From Nymphaea colorata (lineage: Eukaryota; Streptophyta; Magnoliopsida; Nymphaeales; Nymphaeaceae), in assembly GCF_008831285.2 (NCBI RefSeq), contig NC_045148.1:23068283-23132282 (forward strand): a stretch of 64,000 nt of DNA, given 5' to 3'. Positions 11,310 to 22,009 of the stretch are shown here, piece by piece. The notes below the pieces were generated by a model, which saw only the letters and a list, made by a program, of their open reading frames with translations, was not told the origin of the DNA and ran no database searches. The translations under genes and the position numbers were made by a program. Position 1 is the first letter of the stretch. Each line of letters opens with the position of its first letter.

Positions 11310-11770
11310 AAGCTGGTGTGTGGGGGTCTCCAAAACCCAGTTTAAACTTCAAAAAAATGAATTGACCTTTGACAAGAGACTTGGTAAATAGATCAGCCAG
11401 ATGTAAGCATGATGGAACATAGACTGTGACAATTGTTCCATTTTTTACTTGATCACACACTAGATGGCAGTCGATCTCCACATGCTTGGTTGATTCATGT
11501 AAAACGGCGCTCACTGCTATTTGCAATGACGTTTTGTTGTCACAAAGAAGCTACGCTGGTGAAGGAGGCACTTGGAGATCTTTTAGAAGATATCTTAGCC
11601 AGATAATTTCACAGCAGGAGTTCGCAATAGCGTGATATTCTACTTCAGCTGAGATACGAGATGTTGTGTTCAGTTTTTTTGCTTTTCAGAAGATTAGATG
11701 TTCTCCCAAGTAAACACAGCAACCAGATATTGATCTTCTGGTGTCTTTGCAAGCTCCCTAGTCGGCATCA
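11310..11770 (-). pseudogene. Element A RNase H domain
   Basis: On the minus strand: GACKDTRRSISGCCVYLGE, SRISAEVEYHAIA, then LLCDNKTS, HESTKHVEIDCH and HLADLFTKSLVKG. These are the copia RNase H boxes in order, including the D, E and D positions. At least two stops break the frame (one near the first Asp box, one before LLCDN). Confidence 0.85.
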
Positions 11771-11929
11771 AAATTGAAATTGTCATCTACTAGAAGAAAA
11801 AATCCTTAAACTGGTGAAGTTTGAGATAGCGTAATACTTTTATGGCAGCATTGTAGTCAGTAGTTGTCAGTTTCTGCATATGGCGGCTAAGAGAGTGAAC
11901 AGAAAAAACTATTTCTGACCTGGTTATAG

Positions 11930-12900
11930 TCATATATATAAGATGCCCCCAAGTCTTTGGAACAATGAAGGATTTTTTAAATCTTCAACATCATTGACCG
12001 CAAGGGTTTGACTAGGTTCCATGGGATCCTCAGATGGCTTGGCATTGAGAAGGCCAAATTCATGAAGAATGCCACAAGCATACGTGCTCTGTGATGAAAA
12101 TGTTCCTTTTTTCCCTTTGGTAAGCTCTAGGCCAAGGAAATATTTTAAGTTGCCCATGTCTTTCATGCAAAAGCTTTTGCCAAGATACAGTTTGAAGTTT
12201 TCTATGTATTTCATTCATTTCCTGCAATAATGACATCGTTAACATACAGTAAAATTGCCAAGCACACGCTTTCTCTTTGATATGCACACAGCGTGTAATC
12301 ACACTTGGATTGCATAAAACCATAATTTACTACTTTTGACGAGAACTTCAAGAACCAGTTTGGGGAGCATGTTTCAGCCCATAAATTTTGTTTAGCTTGC
12401 ACAATTTTGTTTCTCCTTTTTCGCAATGACTAGGAGGCAATGTATTGTAGACTTCTTCATCCAATTTCATGTTTAGAAAGGCATTATATACATACATTTG
12501 TTGCAGCATCCAATTTCCTTTTGCAGTTGCTGCTATCAAACAACGAATAGTAACAAGTTTGGCGACAGGTGCATAGGCCTCATGGTAATCCAAGCCTTCC
12601 ACTTGTGCATACCCTTTGGCCACTAATGTAGCTTTGAAACTTTCTATTTCACCATTTGCCTTATACCTGATCCGATAAAAGCAATTGAAGCTGACAGGTT
12701 TGACATTGGTTGAAGGAGAGATTTGCGTCCAAGTGTTGTTTTATTCCAACCTTAATTTCTTCTTGCATGGCCCTTCTCCAATTTGGATCTTGCTCTGCCT
12801 GACTAAAGGATTAAGGTTCGGTTTGAAGAGAGATTCAACCGAAAGTTTCTAAGAGCACCTGAAAAATGGCAAAAAGGCAAAAGTCACAAAACTTATAACA
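11930..12900 (-). pseudogene. Element A reverse transcriptase
   Basis: Minus-strand text includes AKGYAQVEGLDYHEAYAPVA, VYNAFLNMKLDEEVY, KIYGLKHAPQ, LLYVNDVIIAGN and MGNLKYFLGLEL, in the copia RT order. The catalytic YVDD box is changed to YVND. Several frameshifts split it over at least four frames (12623-12348, 12426-12211, 12323-12060, 12214-11930). RT copies the element's RNA into DNA in virus-like particles; this copy could not. Confidence 0.9.
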
Positions 12901-13000
12901 AACGATACCTTGTAGAAGCCCTTTTCCATGATGGTGATGGACTTCATGAATCAGGATGGACCATACCACAGTAAAAAACCTCCAATAAAATTGATGGCTT

Positions 13001-14250
13001 TTATATTCTGGATGATTTGCACTGGTTATTGAGGGCTTGGTAAAGTTTCTTGGGAAATATTTGTTTCAGCCTCACCGCTTGATTCTGAAACCATTTCGGG
13101 TGGTTATTCAATGTTTGTGCAATCAGTAGTCGTGTCCTCATCTTGGCTTTCAATCGGTTGACAAGAACAAGGGCCTTGCCCGCTCGAATTTCTGTTCTCA
13201 AGTATACGATTGTCATCAAATATGAAATGAATAACTGGAAAATATGAGACTTTGCTTTGATCCTTTGAGAGTTTGATGGGAAATTCTGTTTCATTGAAGA
13301 CTGCATCCCTACTAACGATTTTTTTTTGTTTCCAAATCAAGTAGTTTGTAGCCCTTTTGTTCAGTAGGATACCCAATGAACACACCTCGTTGAGCCCGGT
13401 AATCAAATTTTCCATGTGGTTGGAGGTAGGAAGCAAAACACAGGCAACCAAACACACGTTGATGCTTGTAAGTTGGTTTTCTTTTAAATAATTTTTCAAA
13501 GGGTGATTATCAATTTTTTTTTCATGGGGTCCTATTTATTAAATATGTGGCCGTTAATACACATATGTCCCAACATTTTAAGGGTAGGCCTAACAGAAAC
13601 TTGAGAGGACGTGCCACATTCAAGATGTACCGATGCTTTCTCTAAGCCACCCTGTTTTGTTGAGGCATGTAAGGGCATGAATGTTGATGTAGGATATCTC
13701 TATCACGGGAAAAAAAAATTATGTCGTTTGAGAGGAACTTGGTTCCACTATCTATCATGATTTTAACACATCTATTTTGAATTGTTGCTCACTCATGTTA
13801 ATGAAATGTTTAAGTAGATCACCTATTTCACTTTTATACTTCATTAGGTAAAACCACATGGCTCTTGAAAAATCATCCATAATAGACAAAAAGTAATGTG
13901 TTCGAGTATGTGATGCTTGGGAGTATGGTCCGCAAACATCACAACGTAGCAAATTAAAAGGTTTAGCAAAACAACATTCACTTAATTTGAATGTCACTTT
14001 AGATTGTTTTGCTACACGACACGCTTTACAGAAATTATTTGACAACTTAATGACAGAATCATCCTTTCAGAGCATTTGATTCTTTGAGCAATATGGGTGC
14101 CCAAGTATCAGATGCCAAATATCAAAATATGATTGAGTGGGTTTCGTAAACAAGCAGTCTACAGTGGAAAATGAAGAGTCCACCTGATGAATCACCCAGC
14201 TCAGTCCTTGTCATGGAGATCGGGTCCTGCACAAAGCACCCAGTGGTCGG
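13001..14250 (-). pseudogene. Element A integrase and following linker
   Basis: The gag-pre-integrase end (SNNFCKACRVAKQSK) and integrase core (LRCDVCGPYSQASH, IMDDFSRAMWFYLM) are clear at 14045-13755, giving the first two catalytic Asp positions. The rest (13640-13500) is shifted in frame. A variable linker before RT (13499-13104 and 13306-13001) matches that of element C1 at 28859-28449. Confidence 0.85.
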
Positions 14251-14255
14251 GAAAA

Positions 14256-14560
14256 TCAAATGACATTTGGTTTGCTAAATAAATCTGCTAACAGAGAGCA
14301 TGTTCTTAGCAAAATTGGAAGATAATACACGTTTTCAAGAAAAATGGAAGCTGACAAAACAACTTTACGGACATGTGTAGCATAAACCGTTCTGCTGTCA
14401 GAAACTCTAATAGAAAATGAAACAGCTAATTTTGTATCATCTAGCAATGATTGAAGGCAGCATGACATGTGGTGACTAGCACCAATATCTATTACCCAGG
14501 TGTCAAGTTTGAAGGATGACATACCTGCAGAGTTTATTCGGGTTACTGATCGATTTTTGA
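14256..14560 (-). pseudogene. Element A aspartic protease
   Basis: The active-site box reads WVIDIGASHHMSCC near 14505-14467, where copia proteases have D-S-G-A. The second residue is Ile. The same DIGASHHM occurs in elements C1 and C2, so it is a family character or an inherited defect. Downstream text SRTVYATHVRKVVLSASIF and VYYLP matches the family. Confidence 0.8.
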
Positions 14561-15328
14561 GGAGTTGTTTTAGTTGAATATATTCATGTTGAGTTAGAGT
14601 TGGAGCAATGTCCTTATTGGAGTCTTCACTTGCTGAGATACCAACATGCTCGACAGCACTACATTGAAGATGAGCTTCTCTCTGCTTCTCCTCTTGAAGG
14701 ACCAGTGCATAAGTGTTTTGTAGAGAGGGCAGGGGATCCATAAGAAGAATATGCCTTCTTATATCATTGAATGAATCATTCAATCCCATAAGAAATTCAA
14801 TGACTCTCTCTTCTTGTTGCTATTCAGCAACCACTTTCAAGGGACCGCAAGAGCATTCCAAAAGAACATCATAGGATGAAAGCTTATCCCAGTAGGATTT
14901 CAGTTTTGTAAAATAAAGAGCAACAGATATATTTTCTTGATTCAAAGGACTGATGGACGATTTGAGTAGGTACTTATGAGGGGTTGTGCTTTCAGTGAAT
15001 CGGTTCTTTACGTCTGCCCACACTTCAATAGCTGTGGAGGCGTAGATGATATTGCTTGATAATTCTTTTGAGATGGAGTTAAGAATCCATGAAGGTCCAT
15101 GTGATTGCAACGTCTCCACAACATGATCTCATGAGCTGCAACGCTGGGTTTGGGAAGACTGCCATCAACAAAGGTCAACTTGTTTTTGGCATACGGTCCC
15201 TTTTTCATAGCACGACTCCAGGTTGAGTAGTTTTCACTAGTCACTAATCGTGAAACCAATACAATACCATAAGAGGACTCTGCTCCACAAGCTGAAGAAG
15301 AGTTGGAAGCATTGCCTGTTGACGCCAT
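14561..15328 (-). pseudogene. Element A gag
   Basis: It starts with ATG at 15328, two bases past the PBS. Recognisable pieces are LVTSENYSTWSRAM, NKLTFVDGSLPKPSVAA, IYASTAIEVWADVKNRF, YFTKLKSYWDKLSSYD and GLNDSFNDIRRHILLMDPLP. It is split in three frames. No CCHC knuckle is seen between gag and protease, unlike element C, where one survives in a shifted frame. Confidence 0.8.
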
Positions 15329-15329
15329 G

Positions 15330-15341
15330 GCTCTGAGACCA
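15330..15341 (-). other. Primer binding site of element A
   Basis: Minus strand TGGTCTCAGAGC, one mismatch from TGGTATCAGAGC. It touches the LTR end (..CGCA) and ends two bases before the gag ATG at 15328. Confidence 0.85.
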
Positions 15342-15630
15342 TGCGAGTATCAGAGTGCGCACAAGAGAAAATCAAGGCTGTGATGGAATCAACAGGGCAC
15401 AACAGAGAAGGCTGAGCATGATGGAGCAAGGCATTGTGCTCTTCTACCTTTCACATATTTATACTCTTTCTGTACATAATCTATTACACGAGAATTATGC
15501 CTTCAAACTTCTAGAGAATTCTACATGCGTGACAAGGAACACCACTATTCAATTTTACCGCTTTACAATAGGTGTAAAGAAAACAAAGTTAATAGCACAG
15601 TTTTAAGAATTGGTTTTCATTTTTCATAAC
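15342..15630 (-). repeat. Element A 5' LTR
   Basis: The left end is fixed by the PBS. It is about 30 bases shorter than the 3' LTR because of a deletion near 15480, and ends CATAACT instead of CATAACA. Confidence 0.85.
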
Positions 15631-15635
15631 TAATC

Positions 15636-15800
15636 ACAAGAGGCAGAATGCCCAAATGTTCTTTCGTTTGAGCTTCATAGCCTCGTGAAGGTTGGAAATT
15701 GCTAAATCATACTTTCTCCAGTAAATCTCTTGAGAAGATGACGATGACGTTGATGATGGTGGAGTTGCCAACAACAAGCTCATGAGGAGGCCTGCGACAC
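15636..15800 (-). pseudogene. TPR-like exon fragment next to the LTR
   Basis: The minus strand is open for 57 codons: a Ser/Leu-rich start (LLMSLLLATPPSSTSSSS) then KYDLAISNLHEAMKLKRKN followed by IWAFCLL-stop. The second part fits the tetratricopeptide helix pattern Y..A......A..L.....N. The LTR of element A interrupts it. The same junction recurs at 34718-34880, 38602-38770, 54980-55140 and 60137-60300, with stops in most copies. A possible splice acceptor (CTCTTAG) precedes it at about 15810. The gene is not identified. Confidence 0.35.
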
Positions 15801-16197
15801 ACTTTACACCTAAGAGAGGAAATAAACTCTCTACCCCTTCTTCGTATGATCCCCATCCCTGTTTCCATCACAGAAGCTCTCTTTCTCTCCCTCTCATGTA
15901 TTTAGTCTAGTATCGATGACATGGGTGGATGTTCAAAGCTGGTTGTATGCCTACGCTGGTGCGCAGGCTCTTGTGGATGCCAAGTACCCCAGAAGTGGGC
16001 TAGGGAGCCAGTGGGCCAGGAGGGGCACTTATCCTTTTCTTAAAGGCTATGGACCGTGCATGTAACATGATCTCGTGGGTAGTGATTAAAAAATGCAGCT
16101 ATAAAAGCAAGTAGGCTTCTGAACAAAATATCAGTTGGAGTAGATTAGGAGGTGGCCTAAACCTTGTCATGTGCTCGACCAAGTTTGTATTGGCTTC
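15801..16197. repeat. Flank shared with four other loci
   Basis: The text around 15900-16160 (ATGACATGGGTGGATGTTCA and following) recurs after each LTR copy at 34990-35290, 38880-39150, 55265-55470 and 60417-60483. It has no clear coding pattern. Confidence 0.8.
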
Positions 16198-16522
16198 AGA
16201 ATCGGACGATATTAATATAAAATTGGGGATTCAAATTTGGATTCAGATTTATAAATTTACAATAATGTAGAATAAAATACTTTATTTAGATTCAGATCTG
16301 TAAATTTGGGTTTAAATATCCATTATCTTTTTCTGTTTCCGATTGGGTATCTATTTGATACTGAGTCTGAATCCAAATTTAATCGGATGCCAATTTTCAA
16401 TATCGAATTCTATCTGATTTTTTATTTGGATATCAAATTTCTCTTCTTTTCAAATCTGATTTATTTAAGGAAACTTGATCGGATATTTGATCTGAATCAG
16501 ATTCACTGACATCCCTAATAAC
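16198..16522. mobile_element. Decayed hAT-like MITE, one end visible
   Basis: The AT-rich body is full of GGAT/ATCC-type words (TCTGAATC, GGATATC) and ends TTCACTGACATCCCTA, the same terminus as the better MITE at 28880-29311. The other end is not visible. It is present at 35300-35565 and 55480-55800 and absent at 39165, where the flank runs on. Confidence 0.5.
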
Positions 16523-16896
16523 CAGCCTTCCCACAAAAGGCTAATAGGACGATGAACCCCAAGGGTCTCCGAAATCTTGAGGAATTGATGCTGATGAGGA
16601 AATAGAAAATGGCGTTGAGAAATATGGGAGAAGAAGATCTCAGACGACATTACAAAACCATTTGTGACGCATTATTAATCCAAGTGCTATGCATCTCTCA
16701 TCAAATCCACCGTTAATTAGCAGCATACATGATGACAACAGATTCTATATCTATGTCATCTTCACACGAACATGCGAAATCCTTCTTCGTTCTTATTGCT
16801 CGGTCACCCTTCGCGTTCATTCTTCTCCTACTTTGTCAACTTTAGTTGTTTCTCTTTTCGGTTCTCATTTTTCATTAGATCTTGTTATTCATGTCA

Positions 16897-16950
16897 TTGT
16901 TATTATTATTATTATTATTATTGTTGTTGTTGCTGTTATTTTTATTATTG
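16897..16950 (+). repeat. Trinucleotide microsatellite (TTA)n(TTG)n
   Basis: About eight TTA units followed by TTG units. The overlapping open frames at 16689-16964 and 16772-17062 are its by-product. Confidence 0.9.
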
Positions 16951-16964
16951 TTCTTGTTATTTAA

Positions 16965-18160
16965 TTAAGCCAACCCAGTATGTTTATGCTTTGAGGCTTT
17001 CTCAGCAACGACCCTTTCTTTTTGAGAATATGTTCCGAAACCTTCTTAACTTTAATTTTTAACTTCTTAAGCGTTATGAAAGTTTCATCCTTCAGTATAA
17101 AGCCATCCACTTAATCTAAGTTGCCAATTTTAGTTGTAAAGTAAAAGTACCTATAGCACCCATTTGAATATATTATGCACACTCTCCTTCGTGCAATCAC
17201 CTTTCTGCTGAAGTTACTATTTTAATATTAATACTTAAAAATGTTCAAGAAATTATAGTACATCAGATTAAGCCATAATTATTTACACTTGTATAGTATT
17301 AAATGTCATAATGAATGGTCTAACAACGAAACTACCCTTTGCCACCAAAATTTAGTCTATAGTATGCAGTTCCACATTCAGTATATATCTGATCAAAATT
17401 TAACAGATCTGGAAAAGATAGATTCACATTTTCATTTATTTGAACACCACATTTAAAATAGGTAGAGTTGCACACGAATTCCAGGACTCCCATTCCTTGC
17501 TAGACCATCGCAGTGTTTAAGAGTACTGTGATATGTTTGTGTGCACAGAAATATACTATTGCTGTGCCTTAGTGGTTTACATTTTGGCTTTTAATATTCA
17601 TTAAAAGCTGATGTACTTCGGGTGAGAAGGAGATTAGCATTCCACCACCCAATTATATCTTGAAGGCCCCTCCATTCCCCTGCCTTCATGGTCTAGACTG
17701 CATCTGAACCTGAGCAGGATATGATACACCCTTTAAACTAATATGTTTCAGCATATATTAAGAATTAACTGTAATTTGCATAGGAAAATAAAAACATTAC
17801 AGTTTGACGTCTCACTTGTTAAGGGCTGACTTTTAATCACATGTAAAACCATTCAGAATAATGACGCTCGTTTCTCGAATTATGCCCAAGAAAATTGGAT
17901 CCTAAACAGAAACTGCCTATGATGTCAATATCCTTTCTATAAATATGCCATAATTTCACATTATTTATCATAATTTCAGCAAAATGTTTTTGTCTTTCTC
18001 TAAAATTACAGAAAACATGTCTGAATTTTTTTTTGACGAGTAGTGAAAAGATCGTAAGAGGAGACTGGAAGCACACCAGGAAGAACAGATGACTAATTGG
18101 AGTGACAATAGTTCAAGACTAACGAGCTTCATATCCCCCAAAAGGCATTTGTTATAGAGA
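16965..18160. other. No gene seen
   Basis: AT-rich sequence without recognisable coding, LTR or TIR structure. Frames at 17837-18171 on the minus strand have no known pattern. Confidence 0.5.
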
Positions 18161-18308
18161 AGACCGTTCATGCATAGTTCTTAGGTTCAAAGAAAATAAC
18201 ACGGGCCCTCTTCTTAGAAGGTAAAGCAGATAAATGTTTTTCATAACAGCAATGGGTCCATCTATTCCATGTCTCTATGAGAAGGTGTAGCTAGCTTCAA
18301 AATTAAAT

Positions 18309-18533
18309 TTAAATTACAAACGTCCAGGTATTCCAATAGGTGCAGGTTGCTGGTTCAAGATTCCGGGCCCCTAGCATACGAAGCTCATGACGTGCACATC
18401 CTTGTGCTTGTGCAGCTTGCTCGGTATTGGCGTGTGATCTCATGGATGCCTCCTCAAGTTCATCTTCTACCAGTTCTGGTGGCTCTTGGACGTCAGCCCT
18501 CACTGCATCAATGCTCCAACTAGTCTGCAGCAT
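18309..18533 (-). other. Exon-like open frame, unidentified protein
   Basis: The minus strand reads SIDAVRADVQEPPELVEDEL followed by EEASMRSHANTEQ, an acidic helical-looking segment. The paralogous stretch at 40030-40140 keeps the same frame (SIDAVRADGREPLEPVEEEL) with amino-acid changes but no stop. The surrounding DNA (18162-18310) also matches 39165-39345. The family is not recognised. Confidence 0.4.
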
Positions 18534-18789
18534 TTTCTTGGAGTGAAGCTCAATCTTTTATGGGAAAGCCAGTTCACTCCTCTGCTCATCTCATATAACC
18601 TACAAGGGTTTATAAATGTATAAATGGAACCAAGCAACGCCCTCCTCAGTATATTGCACAAGAAGGCACTACATTAGGAAACCCAGAATACATTGGTTGG
18701 ATTAAGTTGGATCAATAGATGTCTGGATTGATCATTTCTTCATGGTCTAAACCAATACATGCTCATGTTATTGGATTGCTTACTTCATT

Positions 18790-19300
18790 TGACATCTGGT
18801 CCAAACTAAAGAAAATCTTTGCCGCTCAATCTAGATCCAAAGTTATGCAACTTAAGAACAGCTTACTACCTTGAAAAAGGATCTAGTTCTATTGATGAAC
18901 TGTTTCAAAGGGGTAGTTTAATTGCTCACCGGTTGGCCGTGGTGTCTAAGCCAGTGACTGACGATGATTTAAACGTGCACATTCTTCGTGCACTGCCTCT
19001 TCAGTACTCAGCCTTCAAAACCTCTATTGCAACAAGGAGTGAAGCCATCTCTTTGACCAATCTTACAGTCTTCTCCTGTGATGAAAATCAACTAAGAGAA
19101 ATTAAAACCAAAGAAGGTAAGGTGTCTGTCAACTACTCCACTACATCTACTTCTTCGGAATTCAATAATCAAGTACATCAAAGGAACCGCTTCAATGCTC
19201 GAGGAGAAGGGGGTGTCAGGCCAGGAATAGAGTGATTTGTCAATATTGCAACAAACCTAGCCATAGTGCAAAGGCATCTTTTAAGATCTCCAAGCCATGT
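18790..19300 (+). pseudogene. Copia gag with altered zinc knuckle (plus strand)
   Basis: Text such as FDIWSKLKKIFAAQSRSK, SSSIDELFQRGSLIAHRLAV and DDDLNVHILRALPLQYSAFK is a typical UBN2-type gag. A stop lies at about 18869. The knuckle is CQYCNKPSHSAKAS near 19235-19275, in which the last Cys is Ser. Frameshift between gag and knuckle. Confidence 0.85.
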
Positions 19301-19369
19301 AGTAAACAAGGTGGAACGACATCCAGTAAGCTTCTCGACCACTAGCCTTTCAAGTAAGTTCCAGCGCCT

Positions 19370-19791
19370 TAGATGATGATGCTTGGTATCCGGACTTCGG
19401 AGCTTCAGACCATGTCACTAATGATTTTAACTCCATCACCACTCATACACCGTATGAAGGAAAAGCAACACTCATACACCGTTTGAAATTTCATCTCAAA
19501 GGAATTTTACATGTTCCTGAAATCAGAAAAAAATCATGTCTATGTACACAAGTTTACTAATGATAATAATGTTTTCGTTGAGTTTTACCCTAATATTTAC
19601 ATTGTGAAGTATCAAGTGTCAAGGAAGGAGCTTATGCAAGGATGGAGCCATAATGGCCTTTGTCGCTTCACATTTGATGGAGAAGATCAAGTGAAAATTA
19701 AAGATGTCTTCTTTGGTGAAAAGGCATCAATGGACTAGTGGGATCATAGACTAGGCCAAGCTGCTCACCACACCATGCAACTAGGCCTGGG
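19370..19791 (+). pseudogene. Copia protease and first part of gag-pre-integrase
   Basis: The active-site box reads AWYPDFGASDHVTNDFNS near 19378-19430, with DFG for the usual DSG. Then LHVPE, MFLKSEKNHVYVHKF-like text and the HRLGQAAHH part of the pre-integrase motif up to the DNA element. Several frameshifts and a GACTAG stop. Confidence 0.75.
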
Positions 19792-20698
19792 CACCGGGCC
19801 GAGCCACCACCGATTACTCGGTACTCGGCCCGGTTCGGGCCCGGGTCCAGGCCTTCAATTTTGGCGATGGGTTTTAACCCATTGTGCCCGGCCAGGACCG
19901 ACATCATAACGGGCCGGGTCCGGGTCAACAAATCAGCCCGTTTGGCCCGTTAACTCATGTACATTTCAATTTCGAATGATACTGAGGGTTTTCGTTTTGA
20001 CTTTGGATAGATAAAGAGCTGAGCCACCGTCACCACACCACCGCCGGATTACCACATCCGCCGTCAACCTTAGGTCTGCCACCATCGATCTCCGAGGAAA
20101 GATGGCATCCATTCAAATAAGGAAACAATTTGAGATAGTCATACTGTTCTTTCCTTCAAAATCTTGGACTGCGGCTGGAATTGTGAGAGTGAGATCAGAG
20201 AGCATAACTGAGAATGGTGAGAGGGAGAGGCAGACCCAAACAGGGAGGGCAGGAGAGACTGAGAGAAAAAGAGAAACGGGAAGAGGGAAAGTAGTTACCT
20301 GTGCCGTGTCACCTCCTTCCTTCCCCTCGTTCCTCTTCTTCCTCAACTTCTTCTTCCTCTTTGTTTCTGCCTCCTTCCTTCCCCTCGGTTCCTCTTCTTC
20401 CTCAACTTCTTGTTCTTCTTCATTTCCACCTCCTCCCTTCTCTGTTTGTTGTTTCTTCCTCTTCTTCGTTTTCCCACTGGTTGGATTCGGACCAGATGGC
20501 CAGGACAGTCCGGCCCGTTCGGTCCGACCCACCCGGCTATTAATTTAAAAACGGGCTGGGTTGGGCCTCGGACTGAAAAGACGAGCCCGATACCAGGCCC
20601 GGCCCAGCCCGTTAATAAATGCGCCGGCCAGATCTGGCCCATTTTTTTAATGGCGCTTCCAAATTGAGCTGGGCTGGCCCAGCCCGGTGCAACACATA
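19792..20698. mobile_element. Non-autonomous DNA element with GC-rich inverted ends
   Basis: The left end is TAGGCCTGGGCACCGGGCC; the right end read backwards is TATGTGTTGCACCGGGC, so an inverted GCACCGGGC core sits near each tip, and words like GGCCCGG recur close to both ends. Size 907 bp. It lies inside the copia pre-integrase coding region, which continues after it (CYDCQRGKSHAPPF at about 20750). It looks like a hAT-type non-autonomous element, but no clean 8-bp target duplication is visible. The interior has a pyrimidine-rich stretch (20310-20480) with a 60-bp direct repeat. Confidence 0.6.
20305..20480 (+). repeat. Pyrimidine-rich tract with 60-bp direct repeat
   Basis: A unit starting CCTCCTTCCTTCCCCTCG at 20310 is repeated at about 20370. 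The strand bias is almost complete (C/T on plus, A/G on minus). Long open frames on both strands here are caused by composition. Confidence 0.8.
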
Positions 20699-21500
20699 GT
20701 TAAGTGTTTTAATTCACCGATTTTTAGTTACTTTGCAAACAAAGTCTGTTATGATTGCCAACGTGGCAAATCTCATGCTCCTCCATTTCCTACTTTATTC
20801 ATTCAGTTTCAGAACCTCTTGAATTAATTTATAGTGATGTTTGGGGCCCTGCGCCAGTCTTGAGTATTGATAAATTTAAATATTATGTTCATTTTATTGA
20901 TGTAAATTCCAAGTTTACCTGGACATATTTTTTGATGCATAAAGCTGATGTGATTGGTGCGTTCAGGAACATCACGAGTAAAGATGAAAATTTTTTTGGG
21001 AAAAGATTAAATACTTCCAATCGAACGGGGGAGGTGAGTTCATAGCTCTCAAATCTAGTCTGAAAAATTCTGGTATTGTGCACAGATTTTCTTGTCCACA
21101 CAGCCATGAACAAAATGGGCAGCAGACCGAAAACATAAACATATTGTGGTGACTAGTTCGTGTTTGCTTAGTCACTTCGGTATGCCATCCAAATTTGGGA
21201 CTAATGCTTTCTATACAACAGTATACTTAATAAATGGATTACCATCTTACGTCTCGGAATCCAAAGGTCCATTTCAGAAATTTTATGGTTTTGAACCAGA
21301 TTATGAAATCCTTAAAGTTTTTGGCTGTTCATGTTTTCCATATATAAATGGCTACCGTTAAAACAAGTTGTATTTCAAAAGTGCATTTTTTTATTGGTTA
21401 CAGCAATAAACATAAAGGTTATTTATGTTTTAACATAAGAAATGGGAAAACTATAGTTTCTAAAAATGTTGTTTTTAATGAAGCGAAATTTTCCTTCAAA
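20699..21500 (+). pseudogene. Copia integrase (plus strand)
   Basis: CYDCQRGKSHAPPF, LELIYSDVWGPAPVLS, YYVHFIDVNSKFTWTYFL, then ATVYLINGLPSYVS-type and VFGCSCFP text follow the integrase zinc finger, core and C-terminal region. The core is broken around 21000-21150 by frameshifts and stops. Confidence 0.85.
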
Positions 21501-22009
21501 TAAGAAAAATCTCATAATTCTGTTTTTTGCAAATCTGAAATAACGCGTATACCCATAGTGATTCCTCAAAGTATTAGTACCCAATCTGGTTCCTGAAACA
21601 CCTAAAACCCAAGGCAATCGACCCCTTTAGAAAGTCTCAAACATAGGAGATCCTTCAACCATACAACCCTCTCCTTGTCAAATGATGAGCTCCTCAACTT
21701 TCATGACTAGAGTCCAAGCTGATCAGGTCATGCCATCCTCTAGCTCTTCTCAACCTCCCTTATACGATAAGCCTCCTTTAAGGACTCATCCTATGACAAC
21801 CAGATCCATGAATGGCATTCGAGTCCCATGAGTGTTCACAACCACCTCTCATCCTCTAACCGTGGCTCTCGTCAATGAAAACTAAATTCTGAAGAGAAAT
21901 CATACTATAAAGCCAAAACCAATCCAAATCGGTGTGAAGCAACCAGAAATGAATATGATGTTCTCATATCCAATCACACTTGAGAACTTGTACAACGCCC
22001 AAAGAACAA

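Larger units (their letters stand above)
10980..15630 (-). mobile_element. Near full-length Ty1/copia retrotransposon, element A
   Basis: A 4.65-kb element with two LTRs (10980-11299 and 15342-15630), a PBS touching the right LTR, a polypurine tract touching the left LTR, and gag, protease, integrase, RT and RNase H remnants in copia order on the minus strand. All coding parts carry frameshifts or stops, so it is not autonomous. The two LTRs have drifted clearly, including a length difference of 31 bp, so insertion is old. Flanks match those of the solo LTRs at 38279-38601 and 59814-60136, meaning those loci are duplicates of this one. A possible 5-bp target duplication is GATCT on the left against AATCA here (GATCC at the duplicate loci). 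Confidence 0.9.

Noticed and set aside
16689-17062. Two open frames with Ile/Val/Tyr/Cys runs
   Set aside because: They translate the (TTA)n(TTG)n microsatellite.
20113-20667. Several overlapping open frames of 80-148 codons on both strands
   Set aside because: They come from the pyrimidine-rich tract inside the GC-rich DNA element; the peptides are Ser/Pro or Lys/Glu low-complexity runs.
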